From contig NC_045147.1 in the NCBI RefSeq assembly GCF_008831285.2, forward strand, positions 14,982,854-15,046,853: 64,000 nucleotides of DNA, written 5' to 3'. A program made the translations under genes and the position numbers. The notes below the pieces were generated by a model. It did not search any database. It saw only the letters and a list, made by a program, of their open reading frames with translations, and was not told the DNA's origin. Shown here one piece after another: positions 36,446 to 48,823 of the stretch; positions within the stretch are counted from its first letter, which is position 1; each line of letters begins with the position of its first letter. The DNA is from Nymphaea colorata (lineage: Eukaryota > Streptophyta > Magnoliopsida > Nymphaeales > Nymphaeaceae).

Positions 36446-39269
36446 TTCGGCTGCCATTGTTGGCAGCTGGTTGTTTTAGGCAGATCAGATTGTTCACATT
36501 GCAGACTACACAATAATAAAATACCAGAGAAAGGAAATCTCATGACCTTTGCACTATGGTAATAAAAGTAATTTCCTCTCAACTTAAAGTGTAACACTAC
36601 AATTAGTTTTTTCATTTTTTTTTAAGTCAACAGGCTGCTAGCTTTGATCGCCTAGATTATTAGCTTCCATGCACTTTTTTTTTTAAAAATTATATATTAT
36701 CTTTCTTTTCTCTCTTCATAAAAATTAAATATTTGTCCCAGAAGGCACTTTGCATGCCCCACCTAGTAAGCTAAAAATATAAAATTGTCCTCAGAATCAG
36801 GTTTAGTTCTATATTTGAAATGTGAACTTGTCAATGTTTTTTCATATGCTTCTGAACATATTGAAATATCATAAAATTTATCTATATCCATATTTTTCTT
36901 AAAATAGAATCCTGTAAAATGAATTTAATTTTTCCTCATGAACGAGGAAATAACAATAATTTTGTCATTTTAGCAATAATAGATTAAGGAACTTTGGTTT
37001 TCTTTTCTTCTAATCAACAAAATAACAAATAAATTTGGATTAGGTGAGGTTTTTAAAATTCAATTTGAATTTCTTGTGGTCTTGGCAAATCAAAAACAGG
37101 AGCCGAAATTTAGTTTGGGAGGCACTAGACTACTAATGCAAAGAAATGAAACTATTTGTTTGAACTGAAACAGTAACATTCAGCATCAAGAACCATTCAA
37201 TGAAAATAAAATTCATCAGTCAAACCTTGATTCTGTAAGAGCTTGACAAGTTCTCTTCTTTCTTTCGAAAAAGTACTCATTTCAATCTTGAAGGTCATTT
37301 TCAATGAAATTGTTGAAGCTTATGAGGGTCAGATAAATTAGATAAGGCCAAAGCAAAGTCAGCAAAACCTGCTTATAATTTGTGAGCTCATCACTTTTCG
37401 TAAGCATACTCGCAAAGCTATGTTACTAATTAATTTTATCATATTAAAAATATATAATATACTAATAAAGTTTCCTCTTTCTGGATTTTTTGTTGCCCCT
37501 TGCTCCATCATCTCCACGACTAAGAAGTAGCACTAACAGCCCAACACTTGTTAACTTTTCCTTTCGCAGACAATATCAATCGACTTTCGTGCAAATCTTT
37601 GTTTGTTCTTCAAAGAAAGTGTCGAACGTAAGAAAATTTTATTGCAGCACCATAGGTGGCAGTAGATGCCGCCAAGAAATGGACAGCTCGAATTCAATCG
37701 GCGCGCTTTTGTTCCATAAATCATAGCATTCACAACCCCATGTAATTAATTACGTCTAATGCATGAACCACTGGTTAAATAAATTCATGAAGACATAGAC
37801 AGGGACACCGATAAAAGACTTTATTCGAAGGAGCCAAGTTGAAAGGAGCACTGAGCCTAATTGAGGAGGGAATAATCCATCCATCGTTGCGATCTTTGAC
37901 CCCTTTTTCTCTGATTTTGGCGGTATCTGGACGGGCCGAGGAATCGATGCCTGTCATTCCACCCTTATCAGAAGTTAACTTTATCGTCTAAATCAATTAT
38001 CGAGGTATCCACGTTGCCAGGCAGAAGGTGGAAGATCTATGAGTGCAGGTGGCAAGAGATGAGGCGGAATCGAATTCGATTCCATGAAAGTGAGACGACG
38101 ATGATGAGGTGCACGCCTGATCCATCTCTTCTTTAGTGCAGCGCCTCACAGCCACCGTCAATGCGTGGATAAGAGTCAGGTGGTTTTGAGAGCGGAATCC
38201 CCAGACAGGAAGAATGAGCGGCGAAGCTAATTTTTCCTCGCAGAGTCGAGAATACCAGGCTTGTTGCCGTCGAGCACGAGAAACCTCTGTGTGCTTCGCT
38301 CTTCACATCATCGACTCTTGAGAGTGGGATGGTTTTACTTTTCTAAGCTCACTAGAGAGCAGTTAACAACTTAACATGACAAAGAAGGGGATGTTTTTGT
38401 AATTAAAAAAAAATGTTTTTTTGTAGTTATTTCATTCTTTTTTGTTTATTTTGATTTTTATTTTACTAAAAACTTGTTTTCTTTAATATGAATGAGGGGT
38501 ACTTTTGTCATTAATTATACTGACGCAAAAAAAATTCATGAACACATATAACAACCAGGTTTGTAAGCTCACTTGTTACAGTTTGGGCTTTGAGTGTTTT
38601 TGGGGATCCTTGAATAATTTTTTGTATAATACCCTTTTGATCATTTTAAAACTTTTTTTTTTCACTTTATTAAAGGTATTTTATTCATTACACACTCTCA
38701 CATCATGTGCACAACGATGTGCGTATAACCAGCTTGAGTGTTCGTTCGGTAAAAGTGAGAACTCTACTTATTGAATGGAAGCATGGTCACATATACACTC
38801 ATGTGCATTTTGTGTACTTATACATATAAAGACCATGTGTATGATTACTACTCTACCAATAGGCATAGGCTAAAAAATTTTAAAATTTTAAAAAGCACCA
38901 ATATGTAAATGAGAAAAAATATTTAAAATATCAATATAAAAATAAATAATTTTTTTGAGGTCCAAAATACATGCACGGGGGGCGCTTAGGCCATGGTCCC
39001 ACCCTAACTAACTTTAAAAAAATAATTACATTAGAAAAATAAAAAATTGTTAGTTATGCAATGTATTTTTTTTTATTAGGGTTCGGTTTGGTCTTATCCA
39101 GATCGAAGGTTGAGCTATTTGGCCCGTCTCAAAACAAAATCCTGGCCCTGCCCCTACCTGAACAGAACACACACCTACCTCCACCCATGAGAGTGAGTTA
39201 GATAGACATATGTCATGGGGGTTAGCGCTCTTTCATAAATTTTGATAGGGGAAAATTAAAACGCAAACA

Positions 39270-39355
39270 CAACTCTAGATACTCTCGGAAATATTCAAAC
39301 AATTACATGCTTCAACTCTAGATACTCTCGGAAATATTCAAACAATTACATGCTT
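39270..39355. repeat. 43-bp perfect tandem duplication
   Basis: Two adjacent copies (39270-39312 and 39313-39355) of a unit containing CTCTAGATACTCTCGGAAAT. Confidence 0.92.
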
Positions 39356-40114
39356 CAAGATTTTACGACAACTCCTTCGCAGATTTTGACCGTAAAGCCA
39401 GGTAAAGGCAAAGCATTAGGAGAAAGGGACGTCGACACCGAATTTTCTCACAAACGGTACTGCTGGTGTTAGCGGAAAGCGACGGCAATATCGAAGTATC
39501 GTCGGAAATTATTCTCATAACCAGTGTGTATCACTCATAATAAGATTGTCATGATAATTTTCTGCTTTCTTGAAGCTATCCTTCATATTCTTTATCATGT
39601 TAAAAAAAAATGAAAAGAGGTTTAAAGGGAAACATGAATCTTTCACGGGTTATTATTCTTATGTGCGAATCTAAAGCTTATCGGAGAATAAAGAAGGGCC
39701 ATCGGTCGGCCGCTTTCCGATACGGAAAGGACTCCTTATACTGATAAATGCTGCTTTTTCCTGAACCGAAAGGGGCCGTCCGAGGGCCCAGAAAATTGAA
39801 AAAATGGAGCCATATGAAACTGTAAGCACCCCTTTTCACTTAGATCTTTCTCTTTTCCCTTCATTATCGAATAGAACTTTGTATCTGCTTCAGAAAACTA
39901 CACAAAACCTATGCCAATCCAAAGAGAACTTTACCACCCCCATGCTAGAAAGGCACTCCTATGACAATGTCTCTATCTTCGTCCTCTTCAATCCATAGGC
40001 CGCAGTTGTGGTTCAGTAAAATTTCATTTCCGAGGAAGTGAAGTATATGCTAGTTTGACAGAGATTGTCATCAGTCCGTAGAATCCCGTTAAAAAAATAT
40101 AAAGTTATATTGTG

Positions 40115-40440
40115 CTATAGTCTCAAAAAATACGAACAAAACGCAAGAAATACGTCAGCCATTTAACAAAACGCAAAGGACGATTTTTTTTTTTAAATAG
40201 CAAAAGTTTGTTTTTTTTCACTTTTTTAAATGCTAACTAGTTTTTTCAGTTTCTAACTTTTAGTTGTTGCTTATTACTTATTTTTTTTATGTTGTGTTAT
40301 TAGTTTCTCATTTATTTTATTTTTTCTTAATTTTAAGAATTTTTTAAAATTTACCATATTTTCCTTTCTCTAAAGGTTGTCTTATTATACCTGAGAAAAA
40401 ACCTCGTGACTTAAAATGCAATAATGTTTGTGACTATGTA
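40115..40440 (-). mobile_element. MITE-like repeat, family M1 copy 3 (inverted)
   Basis: About 325 bp matching the reverse complement of the 13548 copy. It runs from CTATAGTCTCAAAAAA at the left through TTTTTCAGTTTCTAAC, GTGTTATTAGTTTCTCA and TTATTATACCTGAGAAAAAACC to GTTTGTGACTATGTA at the right. It lies in the spacer between the two penta-EF-hand genes. Confidence 0.65.
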
Positions 40441-41384
40441 TTATATACAGTGGGCTAGTACCAGAGGTAATTGCATATTTATATATGAATCCGGCATGGA
40501 AATTTAGTTATTTACATATTGTTTACCCCTTAAAAATAAAACTTAAAGACTTAATGCCCCTTAAAATTTTCAGGCTCCACCACTGACGTACAAATATTAT
40601 AGAGTTAACATCTTTGTCAAGTACCGTAAAGAGTTGAGATCCTGGGAGCTGGATATTATGTTGAATCGAATATGAAACCTGAGGTAATCAAATGAACCTC
40701 TTGGATAATGGCAGAGATATATATTTATGTCTATTATATATCTATGTCAAAAGGGGCTTAAGGTGGGATGGTAAGAACTGGATCAGATCATTTTTCACTT
40801 AGATAATGGCAGACATAAATCAGATTATTGGGAGTAGAAATTTTGTAGCGAAGCATGTAAAATGGAGTTTGTTGATTATGAAAAACACACCTTGGTTTTC
40901 TATGGTTAACTAGTTGAAATGATGCATAAGTTTATTTCTATCAAGCAAAAGTCCTATGTTACCTTCAAAAGGAGCACTTGAGAAATATACCTAACTTCAT
41001 GGATGCACCAGATTTCCCACTGCATAACTTTTGAGCAGAAACTAACAAATAAAACTAATTGGATGCTATGAAAGAAAAAATTAACCAAGTTAAACATTTG
41101 ATATTATAGGTATAGTTAAAGAGTCAAATTCAAGCTAGCATCTTAATAGTTATCTTATATATATGACTAGTAACTGATTTAAGTTAGTGATTGACTTGCT
41201 TTAAATTGACAGAAATGATTTTTTTTTATTAAATAGTGCAATGGTTAGGTATCCTTTGTTTCACTGGGGCGCCACATCAAAAAGTTAAGCGCGGTATTTT
41301 GTCATCGTGTAGCCTTTGAATGTGAAGTAAGCATTTTCTGCTTAAAAAGACGAAGGACGAACAACCGCAGTGGAATTTGAAAAG

Positions 41385-41622
41385 GAGAGGGAAGGAAGCG
41401 ACAAGACAGAAAAGCTACACGTTCGATCCGCCCCTGGTCTGTAATGCATTATCATCGGACCCGGATAGGAAGACAAAGAGAGATTCGTAATGGCGTGTTT
41501 GTCACGCCGATTCATGGCTGTCGTTCGCGTTCTCCTCTATATAAGAGGGAGGAGGCCTAGCATGGCGAACACAGAGTAGCGGAAACAACAGGAGCACCCG
41601 ATTTCCTCTTAGTGTTCCCAAG
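41385..41622 (+). promoter_or_regulatory. Proximal promoter of PEF copy B
   Basis: TATA box TATATAA at 41538-41544, about 80 bp before the ATG, in the context TTCTCCTCTATATAAGAGGG. A perfect interrupted palindrome GGCGTGTTTGTCACGCC lies at 41492-41508 and is followed by GATTCATGG. The same order and spacing occur upstream of copy A. Upstream boxes CCCTGGTCTGTAATGC and TTATCATC are also shared. Confidence 0.8.
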
Positions 41623-44215
41623 ATGGCCTACTGCCAAAACAGCCGCGAAGACGAAATGAACGACCCGTTCGGCTTCGCCATGCAGCCTTGCACCTTCCCG
41701 CCGGGGACGGACCAGAAGATCATCCACGCCTTCGACGCCGTAGACAAGGACTGCAATGGCTACATTGAGGAGTCCGAGCTGCGGACGGCACTGTCCAAGT
41801 GCAACCAGACCTACACCGCCCGAACCATCCGTTTCTTCATGTGCGCCTTCTCCAAAGACACCACCCGCATCGGTAAATTCGCTAGACAGCCCCTTCTACT
41901 GCATATAACTCTTCCTTTTAGACACCGGATCGTCTTAAGAATTCGTTTAAGATTTGATCCCAACTCTCATCTATTATATGCATAAGCAAACTTTCATTCT
42001 ATTGTGTTTAGGCGGAATAGACACCAGGAAGGTGCATCGATGAGAAAGTAATTAACCATCGATCATTTGAGAGAGTTTGACAATAGGAGCACTTTGTTAA
42101 ATCTGTCTTCATTGATAGACCTCCCACCCAGCTAGTTTTCCATAAATGTTGACGACAAATTCGTGGAACACTGCAATGTTCGTGTTCTCAAACATCCCTT
42201 TTGATTTCACGTAACCTTACATCCCATCTCGTGCATGGGGGCGTAAAGTTGAGCAGGAATTCACGTTGGGATGTGGTTTATGCTTCTTATTTATTGATTA
42301 ATTTCTTATGCGACTTCAACTTGCAGGACCCACGGAATTTGTGGACCTTTTCAATAGTCTGAAGAACTGGAGGGTACGTCAATGTGAATAGTTTGCATTA
42401 AAAAGTACTGAATTAATACTCATTTAGTGCAAACACATTCGTAGGGTCTCATAATTATGTTGAAGATTGGTTTCGTTGGTTTCTGCAGGATGTGTTCTGC
42501 AGGACTGACAGGAACAGGGATGGAATCGTTGATGCCAATGAACTGAGGACTGCTCTCAACAGCCTGGGCTTCCCTGTTTCTCCCAAAGCCGTGAATTTCA
42601 TGATCGCTACGTACACTCGCGAGAAGTCCAGCACCGGAGTTTCCTACGACAAGTTCATAGAGTACGTGACATCTGACTCTCTTATCTCCTAGACTTCAAG
42701 ATCAGGAAGCCTTTGCTTCAAGTTCGAGAGGTAGATTTGTTTAGATGAAGTAGAATCCCTTAATAGTTGCCAAACTACATATAGGAAGTACGTAAGAAGC
42801 ATCAATATGCAAGGCATATATTCAGGAGCGGAGGCTGGTGTGGGTACTATGTGGGCAATTGCCAACACAAACTAACAAAAAAATATTCATTTTTATATCG
42901 ATACTTCAGGGTAATTTATCTTTCTCATTTACATATTGGCGCTTCTTAAAAAATTTAACAGTTTTTAACTAGTGCCCTTAGCCAGATTTTTTTCGCTCTA
43001 TCTTAAGTACATGCCATACTGATAAGATTGTGGTAATTTGTTTTGCAGGTGCTGCGCCATTGTTAAGGTAAGAGCATCTTCACCAATCAACTATTTACGC
43101 ATAAACTGACAGTCCAGATCCGGAGGCGCTAATAACTATAAGTCCTGCACTTCTAGAGAAGTTTTTCTTTTCCATTAATCCTTTAGCTGTTCAAACAACA
43201 GCTTTGAGAATCTATGATTTCTTCAATGTTGTTCCATAGGATCTTAGAGCCATCACTTAACCCAACTGAAATCAGGATACTGCTCCGTATGATAGACCTC
43301 ATAATATGGACCATACAAATAGTTACCACTCTTGATCTCCCTTGATAACCGTAGCAATGTAATTGTATCGAGGCAAGTTCCAATTTTTCACTCGATCGTT
43401 GGCGCATCAACTTGCATCTCAGTAGTATCAAATATCACACGACTGGTCCTAACTCCTTTAGTAAAATAAACTGGTTCCAAATAACTGATGGCATATATAT
43501 ACACATACATATATTCAATTGATATACATTCTTTCTCTATATAATCATTGTCCGCATTATTCACATGACTGTATCCAAGTATGTGACAAACTAAAACAAT
43601 CTCATCTTAGGCTAATCTTACTTTGAGTCTAGATAACCAATCATCACCCAAATGAATTGTATGCAGGGGTAGGGCTAGAAATTTTTAATTGTACGTGCCA
43701 AACTATAGTTTCAAAATTTTAACAGGAGCTAAAGTATAATTTTTTTTATATATACTAAACTATTTTTTTTTAAATTTAAGTATAAATTTTTAAAGTTTTT
43801 AAAATCTGAAGGGGAGCCAAGGCCCATGCGAGCCCTCCATTCCCTCTGCTCCTGACTGTATGTGGTCCTATTCTAGCGGCCTGAAGCTCACCTCAGTGCC
43901 TTGTCGAGCATATTCAGACTCACCTTGTAGCTACTTTGATTTGGAACCTAAAAGGACTGGATGAAGATTCAACGACTAAGTAATGAATTCTAATTACATA
44001 AATAAGACATTGTCTTTGATGGGTGTTAAAACTATTTACCAGTCAAACTCAAACATGTGCAATTGCTGACTACTCTCGGGCTGATTACGATGTTTGTCTG
44101 TTCGTTGATACAGGGACTCAGCGAAAGGTTCAAGTGGCAGGAGAATTGCCCGGGATCCGCTACATTCACGTATGAACTCTTCATGCAAGCAGCTCTGATG
44201 TTCACTGCTGCTTAA
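41623..44215 (+). CDS. Penta-EF-hand calcium-binding protein, CML49/50-like (copy B)
   Basis: Coding exons 41623-41872, 42327-42373, 42489-42661, 43049-43067, 44114-44215. The total is 591 nt, or 196 residues, in frame with GT-AG junctions and exon lengths identical to copy A except exon 1, which is 6 nt shorter (DTTRIG against DATRSRIG). EF loops are DKDCNGYIEESE (41-52) and DRNRDGIVDANE (106-117); in the second, Asn replaces the usual Asp at position 3, which is tolerated in many hands. The C-terminus FIECCAIVKGLSERFKWQE...FTYELFMQAALMFTAA follows the penta-EF-hand family. The 3' UTR shares TATGAAATAAGG with copy A. It looks intact and is presumably a calcium-responsive adaptor; partners cannot be read from sequence. 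Confidence 0.92.
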
Positions 44216-44930
44216 GGCCGCAAATCTCTACTTTTCCAGGACATGAAGATGTTGAAGTGGACTAGCTAGGATGGCATCGACATTTATGAAATAAGGCTTA
44301 TTATGCTATACTTTCCTTATAACAAAATGTGGCTATCCAATATATGATGTTTGTGGTAGTAGCAACTTTGGAGTACTATGAAATTATGCAATAATAAAAG
44401 GCCTTTTTATATATCATAACTTCCATGGTCATTGAGAATTCGAGATTATCAGGGATGTCAATGTGCACCAGGGCTCTGGTCAAGAAGCATGGCTAACTTG
44501 AATTGGTTAAGCCAAAGTCTTGTTACATTTTCGTTTTTTTCCCACAGTCTTAACGAAATCCAAATTCAAGCACCTGGTCAGGTTAGCTTCAAGTTAAAAC
44601 ATTCTTCTTCATATTTGACAGACGGGGTCAAATTTGTTTATAGAAAGTCGAACCTAAGACTGAGATGGACCTAAATCAGGTTAAGCTGAATCCGTATGAA
44701 TTTTATTCGCTAAGGCACAAATCCAACCTATGGCTGCACTATTTTCATTAATTGCTAGAGGCGTTTAAACATATATAAAATATGCTGCCATCCAAAACCA
44801 TGCCATCAATTAGTCCAACAAGCCTCTTGTATGCATGAACATGTGTTCCCAGTACATATTCACTGGTTCTTGTCACATGGAACTAGCGTCCAATTTGTTA
44901 AGAATGAGGCACTCTCACATTGTCTTCATG

Positions 44931-45180
44931 CACCAAGAAAATAAAAATCCGAAAAGAAAGAAAGAACACACAAAGATTTATGTGGTTAGGAAACACGGTT
45001 CTCTTACATCCACAACCACCACACAAAGCAGTTTTCACTATCACAGTAGAATACAGAGTTTAAGGCAAAATCCAAAAAAACAAAAAAATAACATAAATGC
45101 CCTTACAAAAAAATCGACTTAGGAAAGCCTATCAAATATGGATCGGGCTCCACAGCCCAACACATATGTCCAGTGCTTGT
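44931..45180 (+). repeat. Dispersed repeat R2, copy 1 (LTR-end-like)
   Basis: Shares ordered blocks with 47895-48170: GATTTATGTGGTTAGG, TTCTC, TATCACAG, AGAGTTTAAGGCAAAA, a purine-rich stretch, CCCTTACAAAAAAATC and GGCTCCACA. The ATTTATGTGGTT block is common near the ends of plant copia LTRs, so this may be an LTR remnant. Confidence 0.45.
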
Positions 45181-47894
45181 TTAACATCAGCTGGACACAC
45201 CTGTAAACATGTCCAGTGTTTGCCTCTACTGCATATGGAAAACACGGACAACTATGTATGGTCATTGTATGTGCCGGCGGCCTATCTGACTTTAGTTTTC
45301 TGGTCAGTTCATAACTGTCTTCAAGAAATGCATTTCACCATGACCAAAATCAAAATGCAAAGTCGATACTTTCCACAGAATTTTGGCACGATCCACGTTG
45401 GTGCTGTGAGCAAGGGCAGCCTTTTATATGATAGCATTCAGGTATGCGCTGCTTTTTTGTGTATGTTATGGTATAGCAAGTGACCTTTCAGCATGACTAC
45501 CTGGTCGAGTTTAGTCATTCTTCTTCCATTATATTTTGTATTTGAATTCATAAGTTGATCCTTTCTGCTTTTCTCATGTCTGTCATTTACAAAATTTGCT
45601 ATATAGTTTATATTTTGTTTGGCATGTATAGATGGAAAGCATACGTTCTTATTGGAATAAGGTGCTGCGATGGAAAAGAAGACTGCTGATTTTGGCAACC
45701 GATTACCTGAATAACCCTAACTACACAACTGAACCTCTTAAAAATAAACCACAGTAGGCCATCAGCTACAATTGCAAAACGCTGTTGATCAACGCTGGTG
45801 GCATTTGGAATTTTTTACGTCGTTAAAGTTCAATGGATGTGAGCTATTGTTTGTTGATGGCACAATGATATGCCATTAAATTCACTTTAACATCTGAATA
45901 TTATAATCAATGATGGAAACCATGTTGTACTCATCAAAGAACTCATCCAAATGAAGCATAATTATGTCAACCGGGAGTTATTGTGATTTAATATGACATC
46001 TAAACACCCCATTTTTGACATCTCCAAGCAGAGACACACACTCTCTCTTGTTCTCTCGCTTAGGTAGCAAAAGAAAAACTATGCATATTCATGCGAAAGG
46101 ATTGGGCTGCAACTTTGATTCGCAAATTGAACATCATGTCGCGTCTGTAATCGAAAGGGCATGCAGTCACCCTTAATGACGACTGTGAGATAAGTATTAG
46201 ACTTGCAACCCCAAGATAAGGCTTAGATTTAGAAGGCGCCAAAGTCCAGGTTGGAATCTTCATAACTCATAAGGATAAACATCACCACCTCCACAGCTTA
46301 TCCATAGAATGGGAGAAACCAAAAAGCTACGGTCAGCAAGCTGCGGCTCGCCTAAATATGGGAATAATCCAGTTTGCCTTTAAAGACGTAGAGAAACTCC
46401 ACTTTTTCTTTTGCCATCAGATAGATTATTTAAAATTAGATGCCAAAACTGCTTCCGCAGGCATGGGCAGGTAAAAAATTGAGGTTGCGTTTGGATGACA
46501 ATGAAAAAAAAAGGTTTATGTGAAAACTTGGATTTGTAAAAACCAGGTTTTCACTTTCTAAAACCTAGTTTTTGTTTCACTTTCACTTTTTAAAAACTAT
46601 ATGAAATCTTTAAATATTATCTATAAGATATTATTTCTATATTCTTATCATTTAAGAATAAAAGAAATGGGAAGGGGCTGAAAAGTACCATGGTGATGCC
46701 TAAAGGCACCGTACGCTGCTCAGAGTTTAGATGTCGAAGCTATGAGGCATACATAAAATCCATCTCAAATACTCAGACGATGTATGCAAATTAATTAAGA
46801 AAGAAATTAAACTTTATGACATCAGCAACCATTAAACTTCATGGCGTGATCCTTCATGGCATGGATCAGAGGATTTTTTTTAGGGGATTTTTTTCAGGGG
46901 CGAGCGAAACGGTCTATGGGTCGGGTCAAACTAAAAAAATTGATTTTTTCAATATAATTTTTTTTTTTCCTGTGCTCACCCGAGCCATGGCCCAAGCGGC
47001 CCCCCTCCCTCTGCCCCTTTGCATAGACAACCATGATGCATTAGTGAGAAAACATTACAAAAGGCTCATTAGATCTGAACATGTTGGAGCGTGGAGCTTG
47101 ATCCCTTTGTAACTAAATTCCACCTTTTCTGTAGACACCATTAATTTAAAGAGGGCCAACATTTTTTGTACTTGTTCAAACCATGTAAATTCGAATGATA
47201 GAGGGCCTTGTCTTTAAACAAAATACACACAAAGGTCAGCACCCTAATCAGTAGCGGAGCTATATGCAGGTTGGTGTAGATCACATTTGCTAGATGTATT
47301 GATGCGGCCCATAGCAATTTGCACCTTTGTATATATCGGTACCTTTAAGAATCTAAAATTGTTTGGATTAATACTCTCATACCAAAATTTTTGACTCCGC
47401 CGCTGACTAATCCGGAACCTGTCATTTACTAATTTTAACATTTGACGGCCAAACTATAGCCTACATGTATAATATATTTCCTCAAATTCATAGCCAATGA
47501 TCCGATCGACTACCGGTTGCAAATTATATATAAGTTGTTGAACCCATTTTGCTTGTCCTAACGGCGACTTTACTTGGAATACTTCTGGTGACACGAATCT
47601 AGCGATTGAACCAATTAGTGTACATTAATTCTTTAATTAGAACAGCGAAAACGGCGGACACATTCGTGTATTCTTCAGAGATTGAAGGAAAAGGTACTTA
47701 GAACACTTGGTTCGAGGGGAACCCCAATCGATCGCAAAGGGATTGCTCGGGTGCCGGAAAAGATCAGAACTTCTTACCAACGGCCTCCTTATAAAGCAGA
47801 AAAAAGTAAAAGTGATGATACAATTGGAAAAAAGGTTGGAGCCAGAGTACTAAAAATGGTAACAAACTAATGTTAGGAAGAAGCCCACTTTTTC

Positions 47895-48170
47895 TTTCCC
47901 ACTTACAATACCTGAGAAAAAAACCAAAAAAAAGAAAAGAAAAGAAAAAGACAAATATTTTATGTGGTTTGGAGACAAATTCTCCTAGGCTCATGGCTGC
48001 ATAGAGTTTTTTAATATCACAGAAGCATCAAAGAATGCAAGAGACCGTTAAGGTTATGGCAAAACCCATAACAAGCAAAATTACACAAAAGTCTTTATAA
48101 AAAAATCATCAATAACAACTAAAATAATGATAAATCAAGCTCCACACTCCAACAACTAAAATAAAGAAAC
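47895..48170 (+). repeat. Dispersed repeat R2, copy 2
   Basis: Diverged second copy of the 44931-45180 repeat, with TTTTATGTGGTTTGG, ATATCACAGAAG, GTTAAGGTTATGGCAAAACCC and TTATAAAAAAATCATC in the same order. Confidence 0.45.
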
Positions 48171-48750
48171 ACTACGCGTGTAAAAGCCAAAGGAGTAAAT
48201 GCGGCACCTGGCCCTTCCCTAAGCATACGATAAGGTCTACGATTCCCAGAACGTAACGTCCTTCGTCGTTCCTGGTTGGTGATACGGTTGTTACTACAAA
48301 GTAACACTGCGAATTCACATTGACAAGTTGCCATCTCTTACATCAGCGGATTATAGATCGATGCAAGGGTTTCCGAGTCCTATCACCGCTTCTGAGTTGA
48401 AAAATGATGAAGCTCAAATTTAGCTTCAACTACCTAGTAACTTATGGGCTGAATGTAATTGAAGAAGGTTGGAACTGCTGATCATGGTCAGTGAATTTTA
48501 TCACCCATATATAGACATGCACCACCAGCTGTTCTTGTCATTAATTCATGGAGGCTTGGCACCTGCTGGTCGTGAAATCTGTCATGGACGTTATGTGATG
48601 TAGTAGTTACACAAACAGGACGTGGAAACCCGACCTGATCAACTTGGAGGGCATTTTCCTGCTTGGTTTTTGGGCCGACGTCAATTAATATAGTTTCCTT
48701 CTTATCTACATTGTACTCTTCTAACGATAGCATTAAATTCACTTTGACAT

Positions 48751-48757
48751 TATAAAA
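48751..48757 (+). promoter_or_regulatory. TATA box of amylase 1
   Basis: TATAAAA, 67 bp before the ATG at 48824. Confidence 0.6.
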
Positions 48758-48823
48758 CGGCCTGCGCAGTGGCTACAGAAAGGAAATCAACGCCGCCTTC
48801 GCCCGTTCTTTTTTGTTTCGAAT

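Larger units (their letters stand above)
36446..41384. other. Spacer between the two head-to-head PEF genes
   Basis: AT-rich spacer without a recognised gene. It contains a 43-bp tandem duplication (39270-39355) and an inverted M1 MITE (40115-40440). GC-richer unassigned stretches lie at about 38.0-38.3 and 39.66-39.80 kb. Short open frames here are unremarkable. Confidence 0.6.
44216..48823. other. Intergenic between PEF copy B and amylase 1
   Basis: The 3' UTR of copy B extends to perhaps 44.4 kb. Beyond it I see two diverged copies of one repeat (about 44931-45180 and 47895-48170), a GCGTTTGGATGAC block near 46.49 kb that resembles a MITE end, and AT-rich spacer. A minus-strand frame at 48488-48742 and a plus-strand frame at 45097-45483 have no recognisable family. 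Confidence 0.55.

Noticed and set aside
45097..45483. 128-codon plus-strand frame
   Set aside because: Overlaps repeat R2 and has no recognisable motif.
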